Assembly: GCA_034926415.1 (NCBI GenBank) | Contig: JAYFRC010000006.1 | Span: 1-37,766, forward strand | Reading direction: 5' to 3' | From: JAYFRC01 sp034926415 | GTDB taxonomy: Bacteria > Bacillota > Clostridia > Oscillospirales > Oscillospiraceae | DNA: 37,766 bases | Shown: in pieces, positions 24,003 through 30,842 of the stretch | How the letters are laid out: every line of letters starts with the position of its first letter | Position numbering within the stretch: position 1 is the first letter of the stretch | The notes under the pieces: generated by a model | The model's input: only the letters and a program-made list of their open reading frames with translations | Databases searched by the model: none | Told to the model about the DNA's origin: nothing | Position numbers and translations under genes: made by a program

Positions 24003-26153
24003 TTATTTTCCGGCCTGCTTCATCGAAAGCGAGATGCGCTTCTTTTTTTCATCGACTTCGAGCACGACGACCTTTACAATGTCGCCGACCGAAACGACCT
24101 CGGACGGGTGTTTTATATATCTGTCGGCTATCTGCGAAACGTGGACAAGTCCGTCCTGATGCACGCCTATATCAACGAACGCGCCGAAATCTATGACGTT
24201 TCGCACCGTACCCGTCAGCTCCATCCCGGGCTTCAGGTCCTTTATATCAAGCACGTCCGTCCGCAGCACGGGCTTTGGAAGCTCGTCGCGCACGTCGCGC
24301 CCGGGCTTCATAAGCTCACGTATCAAGTCTTCAAGCGTCGGCACGCCTATGCCGCATTGCTCCGCCGCAGCGGTTTTTCCGAAAGTCTCCACGCGCTTCG
24401 GAAGTTCCGCTATCTTCCCCTCCGCCGCATCCTGCAGCATATAGCCGCAGAGCCCGAGCAGCTTTTCAGCGGCCGCGTAGGACTCCGGGTGAACGGCGGT
24501 ATTGTCCAGCACCGACTTGCTTTCCGGCACTCGGAGGAAGCCCGCGCATTGCTCGAACGCCTTTGGGCCGAGTTTTCCGACCTTCAAAAGCTGCCGGCGC
24601 GAAGTGAATGCGCCATTTTCCTCGCGGTATTTCACGACATTTTTCGCTGTGGTCGAATTGAGCCCGGCGACATGTCCCAGCAGCGACGGCGAGGCCGTGT
24701 TCACGTCCACGCCGACCGCGTTCACGCAGTCGTCGACGACGCCGTTCAGCGTCTCGGAAAGGCGCTTCTGCGGCATGTCGTGCTGGTACTGCCCGACGCC
24801 GATGGCCTGCGGATCTATCTTCACAAGCTCAGCCAGCGGATCTTGGAGCCGGCGGGCTATCGACACCGCCGAACGCAGGTTCACGTCGTACTGCGGAAAC
24901 TCCTCCGCCGCGAGCTGGGATGCCGAATACACCGACGCGCCGGCTTCGTTCACCATCATGTACGACAATCCGCCGACCTCGTGTATCATCTCGACCGCCA
25001 TCTGCTCGGTCTCGCGGGAGGCGGTGCCGTTGCCTATGGCGATGTGCTCAACGCCGTGCTTTTTCACGAGGGCTTCGAGGCGGTCTATGGCCTCGCGCTT
25101 TTGTTTTTCGCCGAAGGTCGGATAGACGACCGCGGTGTCGAGCACCTTGCCCGTTCCATCCACTACGGCGACCTTGCAGCCGTTGCGATAGCCCGGGTCG
25201 AGACCCATTGTCACCCTGCACTTTACAGGAGGCTGCATCAGCAGAGGCTTAAGGTTGAGCGCGAACATTTTTATCGCTCCGTCGTCGGCGCGCTCGGTGA
25301 GAATGTTCCTTATCTCGCGCTCCATAGAGGGGAAAAGCAGGCGGTCATAGGAGTCCTCGGCGGCGGCGCGCACAAATCGCGACGTGGGCGAATCTCCGCG
25401 CACGCTCATGGCGAACACGACGCCGAGGGCTTCCGCGCGGTCGATAACGACGGAAACGGACAAAAAGCCCTCCTTCTCGCCCCTGTCAACAGCGAGTATC
25501 TGATGCCCCTGAAGTCTCGGCAGCGCGGCGGTGAAGTCGTAATATATCCTGTAAACGCTGTCCTCATCCTTTGTCTTTTCGCTGCGGAGCCCGCCCCGGC
25601 GAAGCAGCAGGAAGCGAAGCTCCCGGCGTATGGCGGCGTCGTCCGAAACGGTCTCTGCGATTATATCCGACGCGCCCTCAAGCGCGTCAGATACGGTCTC
25701 CACGCCCTTTTCCGCGTCGACATACTCGGCGGCGAGAGCTTCCGGCGAATCCGAAGCGTTATGTTCCATGATGCGCTCCGCCAGAGGCGCCAGCCCCTTT
25801 TCGCGCGCGATGGTCGCGCGGGTGCGGCGCTTTTGTTTATATGGGCGGTAAAGGTCCTCGACCTCGGCGAGCGTTTTCGCCTCGTCAATGGCGGCGGAAA
25901 GCTCTTCGGTCAGCTTGCCCTGGGATTCGACGGCGTTTTTTATTTCACCGCGGCGGGTCTCAAGATTGCGAAGATATGTCAGCCGCTCGCCGAGAGCGCG
26001 CAGCGAAGTATCGTCCATGCCGCCGTGAAGCTCCTTGCGGTAGCGGGCGATGAAGGGTATCGTATTGCCCTCGTCCAGCAGTTTTATTACGTTTTCGACA
26101 TTTTTTTCGCTCTGTGAAAGCTCCTTTGCAAGTATGCGCGGAATGGTTTCCAT
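24003..26153 (-). CDS. tex: Tex-family RNA-binding transcription accessory protein
   Basis: A 716-residue nucleic-acid-binding protein. In order: an N-terminal helical Tex domain (about 1-190), a YqgF/RNase H-like domain (about 325-430, starting MGLDPGYRNGCKVAVVD), helix-hairpin-helix repeats (about 485-560, with GLNSTTAKNVV and GKLGPKAFEQCAGFLR), and a C-terminal S1 domain (about 635-713, GMELTGTVRNVIDFGAFVDI). The length is normal. AAAGGAA lies 11 nt before the ATG. A terminator separates it from the upstream zinc-ribbon gene. Confidence 0.94.
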   Translation of the reverse strand: METIPRILAKELSQSEKNVENVIKLLDEGNTIPFIARYRKELHGGMDDTSLRALGERLTYLRNLETRRGEIKNAVESQGKLTEELSAAIDEAKTLAEVEDLYRPYKQKRRTRATIAREKGLAPLAERIMEHNASDSPEALAAEYVDAEKGVETVSDALEGASDIIAETVSDDAAIRRELRFLLLRRGGLRSEKTKDEDSVYRIYYDFTAALPRLQGHQILAVDRGEKEGFLSVSVVIDRAEALGVVFAMSVRGDSPTSRFVRAAAEDSYDRLLFPSMEREIRNILTERADDGAIKMFALNLKPLLMQPPVKCRVTMGLDPGYRNGCKVAVVDGTGKVLDTAVVYPTFGEKQKREAIDRLEALVKKHGVEHIAIGNGTASRETEQMAVEMIHEVGGLSYMMVNEAGASVYSASQLAAEEFPQYDVNLRSAVSIARRLQDPLAELVKIDPQAIGVGQYQHDMPQKRLSETLNGVVDDCVNAVGVDVNTASPSLLGHVAGLNSTTAKNVVKYREENGAFTSRRQLLKVGKLGPKAFEQCAGFLRVPESKSVLDNTAVHPESYAAAEKLLGLCGYMLQDAAEGKIAELPKRVETFGKTAAAEQCGIGVPTLEDLIRELMKPGRDVRDELPKPVLRTDVLDIKDLKPGMELTGTVRNVIDFGAFVDIGVHQDGLVHVSQIADRYIKHPSEVVSVGDIVKVVVLEVDEKKKRISLSMKQAGK

Positions 26154-26177
26154 ATTTTGTAAATTCCTTTCGTGTCA

Positions 26178-26223
26178 GTCAAAACAGCCGCCGCAAAGGA
26201 ACGCTTTGCGGCGGCCGATATTT
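26178..26223 (-). terminator. Terminator between the zinc-ribbon gene and tex
   Basis: Perfect 12-bp stem GCCGCCGCAAAG / CTTTGCGGCGGC (26187-26198 and 26204-26215) with a 5-nt loop. On the minus strand it is followed by TGTTTTGAC. The T-tract is short, so it may leak into tex, for which no separate promoter was found. Confidence 0.6.
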
Positions 26224-26290
26224 TTTCAAAACCCAAGCTGAGTTTCACCGCCGGCGCGGCAAAATAAAGCTCCGGCTTTTCAGGGGGCAT

Positions 26291-26734
26291 TCAGCTTTTT
26301 CCAATTATTTTGTTGCCGCACTTCGGACAGGTTATCTCGATCTTGCCCTTGCCGCGCGGCACGCGGGATATTGCTCCGCAGTTTTTGCATTTGAAATATT
26401 TATGCTCCCTGTCCGCGCGCATGGTTTTTTTCCCGTCGCGCTCGAAGCGTCTGGCATCCTTTTTCGCGGTACGGCTCGCCGTGCCACCGCGTGAGCCGTT
26501 CTTTATCTCCCAGATTATCTGGAGGAATTTCGCGTTCTCGTTCTGCCGCTTATATATATTGCGGGAAAACATGCGGAATATCACCAGCGCCACAATCGCG
26601 AAAGCCGCGATGTTCAGCCAGTTAAGACGCAAAGCGCTGGCTATAATGCACACGACAATATAGACTATCAGCAAGACAAAATTGAGCTGGTCGCTGCCGT
26701 AGCGCCCGTTCATAAATTTTTGAAAAAAGTTCAT
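26291..26734 (-). CDS. Membrane protein with C-terminal zinc ribbon
   Basis: A 147-residue protein with two N-terminal membrane helices (about 18-34 and 38-56), a basic linker and a C-terminal zinc ribbon. The ribbon is FKCKNCGAISRVPRGKGKIE followed by ITCPKCG (two CxxC pairs). The same arrangement is common in clostridia, but I know of no function. GGAGG lies 5-6 nt before the ATG. It is divergent from htpG. Confidence 0.75.
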   Translation of the reverse strand: MNFFQKFMNGRYGSDQLNFVLLIVYIVVCIIASALRLNWLNIAAFAIVALVIFRMFSRNIYKRQNENAKFLQIIWEIKNGSRGGTASRTAKKDARRFERDGKKTMRADREHKYFKCKNCGAISRVPRGKGKIEITCPKCGNKIIGKS

Positions 26735-26780
26735 ACGTTTCCTCCAGGCGTATTACATCCGCGCGCTTACGCGGCGCTTT

Positions 26781-26844
26781 CATGCTCTTTAATACGGGTC
26801 ACTTGCTCCCGACCTCCGGCGGTCTTGCATTTTGCAAGAGCATG
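26781..26844. repeat. Inverted repeat spanning the htpG promoter
   Basis: CATGCTCTT (26781-26789) and AAGAGCATG (26836-26844), perfect 9-bp arms 46 nt apart. The right arm lies between the htpG -35 and -10 boxes. A competing hairpin TCTTGC / GCAAGA (26824-26829 with 26834-26839) overlaps the right arm. Confidence 0.55.
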
Positions 26845-26853
26845 ATTTATACT
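26825..26853 (+). promoter_or_regulatory. Promoter of htpG
   Basis: TTGCAT (26825-26830), 17-nt spacer, TATACT (26848-26853). No CIRCE or CtsR operator is visible. The leader holds a perfect 7-bp hairpin GACTTCT / AGAAGTC (26877-26896). Confidence 0.6.
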
Positions 26854-26926
26854 AATTTTTAAGCGTATCACCATTCGACTTCTCTGTCAAGAAGTCAATA
26901 TTATCGCAAAGGAGAAGACTTAATTT

Positions 26927-28816
26927 ATGCCAAAAAAGCAATTCAAAGCCGAATCAAAGCGTCTGCTTGACCTGATGATAAATTCTATCTACACGCACAA
27001 GGAAATTTTCCTGCGCGAGATAATCTCCAACGCCAGCGACGCCATCGACAAGCTGTGCTATCTCTCGCTCACCGACGACAAGGTCGGTATAAGCCGCGGG
27101 GATTTCAAAATCAACATCGCGCTGGACAAGGACGCGCGACTTATAACCGTCTCCGACAACGGCATCGGCATGAACAAGGAAGACCTTGAAAGCAATCTCG
27201 GAGTGATCGCCTCCTCCGGCTCCTACAAGTTCCGTCAGGAGATGGACGAAAAGGGCGACAGCGATGGCAAGACCGACATTATCGGGCAGTTCGGAGTCGG
27301 ATTCTACTCCGCGTTCATGGTCGCGGACTCGATAACCGTCGTGACGAAAAAATACGGCGAGGACACCGCCTATATGTGGCAGTCCTCGGGCGCGGACGGC
27401 TACACCGTGCGCGAGTGCGAGAGGGAAAAGTGCGGCACCGACGTCATCATGCACGTCCGCCCCGACGCCGACGACGAGAAGTACGGCGAGTTCCTCGACG
27501 AATACCGCATCAAGGGGCTCGTGCGCAAATACTCGGATTACATCCGCTGGCCGATACAGATGATGACGACCTCGCACAAGCGCAAGGAGGGCTCGCCAGA
27601 CGACAAACCCGAGTTTGAGGACGTGAAGGAGCTCGAGACGCTCAACAGCATGATACCGCTCTGGCAGCGTCCGAAAAAGGACGTTGCCAAAGAGGAATAC
27701 GACAAGTTCTATCAGGAAAAATTCTTCGACTACTCCGCTCCGCAGCGCGTGATACCCGTCTCGGTCGAGGGCAACGTCACCTACAAGGCGCTGCTTTTCA
27801 TACCGTCAAAAACTCCCTATGACTTTTACACCAAGGACTTTGAAAAGGGGCTCCAGCTCTATTCCGGCGGCGTGCTCATCATGGACAAGTGCGCCGACCT
27901 GCTGCCGGATTATTTCCGCTTTGTGCGCGGCATCGTCGACTCGCCCGACCTGTCGCTGAACATCTCGCGCGAGATGCTCCAGCACGACCGCCAGCTTCGC
28001 ACCATCGCCGCCAACCTTGAGAAAAAGATACGCGCCGAGCTTGAAAAAATGCTAAAGGACGAGCGAGAGGAATACGAAAAATTCTTTAAGAATTTCGGGC
28101 TCCAGCTCAAATACGGCGTGATTTCCGATTACGGCGCGCATAAGGACGCAATACAGGACCTTCTTCTGTTCTATTCGTCCACCGAGAAAAAGCCCGTCAC
28201 GCTTGACGAGTATGTGACGCGCATGCCGGAGAGCCAAAAATACATCTATTACGCCGCCGGCGACAGCATCGGCGCGATAGATTCACTGCCCCAGACCGAG
28301 CTCGTCAAGAAAAACAGCATGGAGATACTCTATTTCACGAACCAGGCCGACGAGTTCGCCGCGCAGGCGCTTCACGCCTACAAGGAGAAGGAATTCCGCA
28401 GCGTGCTCAACGACGATCTCGGTCTTGAAAACGACGACGCGCCCAAGGACGAGGGCGAATACAAGGATGTGCTCGAGTTCGTCAAGACGGCGCTCGGCGA
28501 CAAGGTCAAGGACGTGCGCATCTCCAAGAAGCTCGTCAATCACCCCGTGTGCCTCACGGCCGAGGGCGGCATCAGTTTCGAGATGGAAAAGTACATGGCC
28601 GCCGTTCAGCCGGACGCGCAGATGAAGGCCGAGCGCGTGCTCGAGCTCAACGCCGCGCATCCGGCGTTCAAGGCGCTTTGCGAGGCTGTCGGCAGCGACA
28701 GGGAAAAGGCGGAAAAATACGCCCGCATCCTGCTCGCACAGGCGGAGCTCATCGCGGGACTCCCGCTCGAAAACCCGTCGGACTATGCCGACGCGGTGTG
28801 CAGCCTGATGGCATAA
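26927..28816 (+). CDS. htpG: Molecular chaperone HtpG (Hsp90)
   Basis: ATP-dependent cytosolic chaperone, 629 residues, the normal bacterial Hsp90 length. The GHKL ATPase domain has EIISNASDAIDKL, DNGIGM and GQFGVGFYSAFMV. The middle domain includes NISREMLQHDRQLRTI, with the catalytic-loop Arg, and a C-terminal dimerisation domain follows. AAAGGAG lies 12 nt before the ATG. It is a single-gene unit with its own promoter, an unusual inverted repeat upstream and a strong bidirectional terminator. Confidence 0.96.
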   Translation: MPKKQFKAESKRLLDLMINSIYTHKEIFLREIISNASDAIDKLCYLSLTDDKVGISRGDFKINIALDKDARLITVSDNGIGMNKEDLESNLGVIASSGSYKFRQEMDEKGDSDGKTDIIGQFGVGFYSAFMVADSITVVTKKYGEDTAYMWQSSGADGYTVRECEREKCGTDVIMHVRPDADDEKYGEFLDEYRIKGLVRKYSDYIRWPIQMMTTSHKRKEGSPDDKPEFEDVKELETLNSMIPLWQRPKKDVAKEEYDKFYQEKFFDYSAPQRVIPVSVEGNVTYKALLFIPSKTPYDFYTKDFEKGLQLYSGGVLIMDKCADLLPDYFRFVRGIVDSPDLSLNISREMLQHDRQLRTIAANLEKKIRAELEKMLKDEREEYEKFFKNFGLQLKYGVISDYGAHKDAIQDLLLFYSSTEKKPVTLDEYVTRMPESQKYIYYAAGDSIGAIDSLPQTELVKKNSMEILYFTNQADEFAAQALHAYKEKEFRSVLNDDLGLENDDAPKDEGEYKDVLEFVKTALGDKVKDVRISKKLVNHPVCLTAEGGISFEMEKYMAAVQPDAQMKAERVLELNAAHPAFKALCEAVGSDREKAEKYARILLAQAELIAGLPLENPSDYADAVCSLMA

Positions 28817-28821
28817 GATAC

Positions 28822-28859
28822 ATAAAACCCCGGCGGACGATCATCCGCCGGGGTTTTAT
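28822..28859. terminator. Bidirectional intrinsic terminator after htpG
   Basis: Perfect 16-bp stem (28822-28837 with 28844-28859) with a CCCCGGCGGA core, a 6-nt loop and A/T-rich stem bases that supply the T-tract in both directions. Confidence 0.9.
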
Positions 28860-28895
28860 TATAGGGTTTTGAATGAAGCGTTCGGGAACGCCGTA

Positions 28896-29324
28896 TCAGT
28901 ATTTATTGTTCAGCACGCGATACAGTATGAAACTCAGGACGCCCTGGAAGCACGCGAGCAGGACGAACGCCTGGCCAAGCAGCTTCTGCCCCATAAGCAT
29001 CGCCGCAATGCCTACGGCGAGCTCTACAAACACCGAGATATAGAACGTCCATGCACGCGCTTTGTTCGCAACGAACGACGTGCGTTCCTCGTGATACGCA
29101 TTGTACCACTCCTCCGCGCGCTCTGGGTCTTTATAAAGCCGCGAATACTGGACAAGCCGCACAACGCCCATAGCCGCTACCGCTCCGCCGATACCGCTGA
29201 CGATTGCCGTGGAGCCTCCGAGGTCGCTTCCGGCCAGAGCGCACAGCGCCGGCAAAAACAGCAGGACTATTCCAGCGACCACATATATCGTATATAACAC
29301 CAATCTGTTCTTTATGGCTTTCAT
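28896..29324 (-). CDS. Four-helix membrane protein paired with an XRE regulator
   Basis: A 142-residue membrane protein with four hydrophobic segments (about 8-32, 36-60, 88-112, 115-139) and a charged cytosolic loop between the second and third (YKDPERAEEWYNAYHEE). It resembles the small DUF2178-like proteins often found next to XRE regulators; function unknown. Its ATG overlaps the regulator's TGA by 4 nt, behind GAGGAGGAAGG, so the two are co-translated. Confidence 0.72.
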   Translation of the reverse strand: MKAIKNRLVLYTIYVVAGIVLLFLPALCALAGSDLGGSTAIVSGIGGAVAAMGVVRLVQYSRLYKDPERAEEWYNAYHEERTSFVANKARAWTFYISVFVELAVGIAAMLMGQKLLGQAFVLLACFQGVLSFILYRVLNNKY

Positions 29325-29524
29325 TTTCCTTCCTCCTCAAACAAAAATACATCCTCTATCGAGCACGAAAACGCTTTGGCTATATTGTGCGCCAGAATTA
29401 TAGACGGGTTGTACCGCCCGCCTTCCAGCGAGATTATCGTCTGCCGCGACACGCCCAGCAGTTTGGCCAATGTCTGCTGCGTCATGCCCGCTTCCTTTCG
29501 CTTTTCCTCTATCTTGTTTTCCAT
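29321..29524 (-). CDS. Small XRE-family (YozG-like) transcriptional regulator
   Basis: A 67-residue protein made almost entirely of one helix-turn-helix: KRKEAGMTQQTLAKLLGVSR followed by QTIISLEGGRYNPS. GGAGGTGA precedes the ATG at the right distance. No sensor domain is present; the co-encoded membrane protein is the likely partner. Palindromes on either side of its -10 box suggest that it represses its own promoter (inference). Confidence 0.88.
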   Translation of the reverse strand: MENKIEEKRKEAGMTQQTLAKLLGVSRQTIISLEGGRYNPSIILAHNIAKAFSCSIEDVFLFEEEGK

Positions 29525-29540
29525 CTGCTCACCTCCGGCG

Positions 29541-29566
29541 AAATTGTAAAGGTCGCTTTACAATTT
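29541..29566. promoter_or_regulatory. Palindromic operator downstream of the XRE promoter
   Basis: Perfect inverted repeat AAATTGTAAAG / CTTTACAATTT (29541-29551 and 29556-29566) around a 4-nt centre, between the -10 box and the ribosome binding site of the regulator gene. It is the probable autoregulatory site. Confidence 0.55.
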
Positions 29567-29568
29567 TG

Positions 29569-29596
29569 AGTATAGCACATGTTCCGCTAAAGTCAA
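29569..29596 (-). promoter_or_regulatory. Promoter of the XRE-membrane protein pair
   Basis: Minus strand TTGACT (29591-29596), 16-nt spacer, TATACT (29569-29574). Confidence 0.6.
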
Positions 29597-29606
29597 GCGA
29601 ACTTTA
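29588..29606. promoter_or_regulatory. Second operator-like palindrome over the -35 box
   Basis: TAAAGT (29588-29593), 7 nt, ACTTTA (29601-29606). It shares the TAAAG core with the downstream palindrome and covers the -35 hexamer. Confidence 0.4.
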
Positions 29607-29637
29607 CATTTTTTCAAAAATATTTTTTGCTGGGGTA

Positions 29638-29666
29638 TTGCATTTTGAAAACATCCGTTCTATAAT
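29638..29666 (+). promoter_or_regulatory. Promoter toward the small gene at 29790
   Basis: TTGCAT (29638-29643), 17-nt spacer, TATAAT (29661-29666). The leader of about 115 nt has no recognised riboswitch. Confidence 0.6.
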
Positions 29667-29789
29667 ACAAATGTACTATAAAACAAGAGTTCTATTTTAA
29701 TACTGTACGATAAAAGGATTTGAAGTCCGCTTTTTGGGACATCCGCGGTATTAATATAAACTCGTAAAGATAAATGGGAGGGAACCGAA

Positions 29790-30155
29790 ATGACAGAGAA
29801 CACTTCGTCCGCGAGAAAGTATGAAAACGAATTTGAATATGATGAAACCAGAAAAGGCGCGCGGGTTCTGGATTTCGGAGCCTTTGCCCTGCCCCTCCGC
29901 GCGCGAGAGCGCCGCTTCAGACGCGCGCAGGAGCGCTACGAGGCGCTTTATTCGCTTCTAGCGGTATATCCCGAGCGCGCGTCGGCCATATGCCTCGCGC
30001 TGTATTTCGCGCTGCGCTTTACCGTATATCATTCTGTTGCGTTTGGCAACTACTACGGCGCGCTGACGCTTCTTCTGCCCGCGGCCTGGGGGCTCGCTCT
30101 GCTGAGCTACGTCATGGCGCACATTCTGCACGCTCCGAGGGCGGAGGATTTCTGA
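29790..30155 (+). CDS. Small protein of unknown function with a hydrophobic C-terminal half
   Basis: Not recognised. The 121-residue protein has an N-terminal polar half rich in Arg and Glu (1-58) and two hydrophobic segments (about 62-82 and 88-112), so it is probably a membrane hairpin with its charged part in the cytosol. GGGAGG lies 8 nt before the ATG. It has its own promoter and ends before a long hairpin. Confidence 0.68.
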   Translation: MTENTSSARKYENEFEYDETRKGARVLDFGAFALPLRARERRFRRAQERYEALYSLLAVYPERASAICLALYFALRFTVYHSVAFGNYYGALTLLLPAAWGLALLSYVMAHILHAPRAEDF

Positions 30156-30272
30156 TTTTTGTTTCTCTTTTTTCTTGTAATATTCCACTGCACGTAAAAC
30201 AGCCGCGCCTTAAATGCGGGAAGCAGCAAGAATAAGCTGTGAATCTGCACCATAAGGCAAACTGAATACGGA

Positions 30273-30321
30273 AAAATCCCCTTATTCCTGAAAAATTCTT
30301 TTTCAGGAATAAGGGGATTTT
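30273..30321. terminator. Very long perfect hairpin, probable bidirectional terminator
   Basis: 23-bp perfect stem (30273-30295 with 30299-30321) with a 3-nt loop; the core is CCCCTTATTCCTG. It is A-rich on the outer 5' side and T-rich on the 3' side. It is much longer than the other terminators here and stands at the left edge of the BlaI/BlaR1 region. Confidence 0.7.
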
Positions 30322-30356
30322 AAATTTGACTTGCCCGGGCTGCTATATTTACAATG

Positions 30357-30385
30357 TTGACAAGTGTAGACATGGAATATATAAT
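30357..30385 (+). promoter_or_regulatory. Consensus sigma-A promoter of the blaI-blaR1-like operon
   Basis: TTGACA (30357-30362), 17-nt spacer, TATAAT (30380-30385): both hexamers match the consensus, which is unusual and implies tight repression. Confidence 0.8.
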
Positions 30386-30390
30386 GGAAT

Positions 30391-30408
30391 TGTCTACGGA
30401 CGTAGTCA
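30391..30408. promoter_or_regulatory. BlaI/MecI-type operator
   Basis: TGTCTACGGACGTAGTCA is a near-perfect 18-bp palindrome that resembles the TACTACA/TGTAGTA sites of BlaI/MecI repressors. It covers the predicted transcription start. A further half-site GTAGACA (30366-30372) lies between the -35 and -10 boxes. Confidence 0.6.
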
Positions 30409-30422
30409 GATCGGAGCGTGAG

Positions 30423-30842
30423 ATGATGGCGGAGAAACATATAAGTCTTACAACAGCTGAATGGAGCCTCATGGAATATCTGTGGGAGAATGCCCCGTGT
30501 ACGGGGCGTGAAGCATCGGACTATTTCAGAGAGCTTAACGGCTGGTCGCGGACGACCACGCTGACGCTGCTGCACCGTGCGATGAAAAAGGGCGCGGTGC
30601 TCTGCGATGAGAGCGGTGGTATAAATACATATTCGCCGCTGATCGCCCGCGAGGATGCGCTGATGCAGGAAACGGAAGCGTTTCTCAGCCGCGCATGCAA
30701 GGGCAGCGTCAGCATGATGATGAGCGCCATTACCAAAAAGCAGGAGCTGTCAAAGGAAGAGATCGACGAACTGTACGCGATCCTGCGTAAGGCGGATGCG
30801 GATCGGGCATCAAAGGACGGCGAGGTAGGGAAACATGACTGA
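30423..30842 (+). CDS. BlaI/MecI/CopY-family repressor
   Basis: A 139-residue winged-helix repressor. LTTAEWSLMEYLWENAPCTG opens the DNA-binding domain, TTTLTLLHRAMKKGAV is the recognition part, and a helical dimerisation tail carries the region normally cut after signal. The start at 30423 has GGAG 6 nt upstream and lies downstream of the promoter; upstream in-frame ATGs at 30354 and 30372 lie before or within the promoter. The 3' end overlaps the M56 protease gene by 8 nt, the usual BlaI-BlaR1 arrangement. The target genes are probably its own operon. Confidence 0.9.
   Translation: MMAEKHISLTTAEWSLMEYLWENAPCTGREASDYFRELNGWSRTTTLTLLHRAMKKGAVLCDESGGINTYSPLIAREDALMQETEAFLSRACKGSVSMMMSAITKKQELSKEEIDELYAILRKADADRASKDGEVGKHD

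Noticed and set aside
24108..26117. A 669-codon open frame antisense to tex
   Set aside because: Tex is recognised by all its domains on the minus strand. The antisense product is His/Arg/Leu-rich and has no start signal.
26781..26844. CIRCE or CtsR heat-shock operator before htpG
   Set aside because: The sequence matches neither TTAGCACTC-N9-GAGTGCTAA nor the GGTCAAA heptad repeats.
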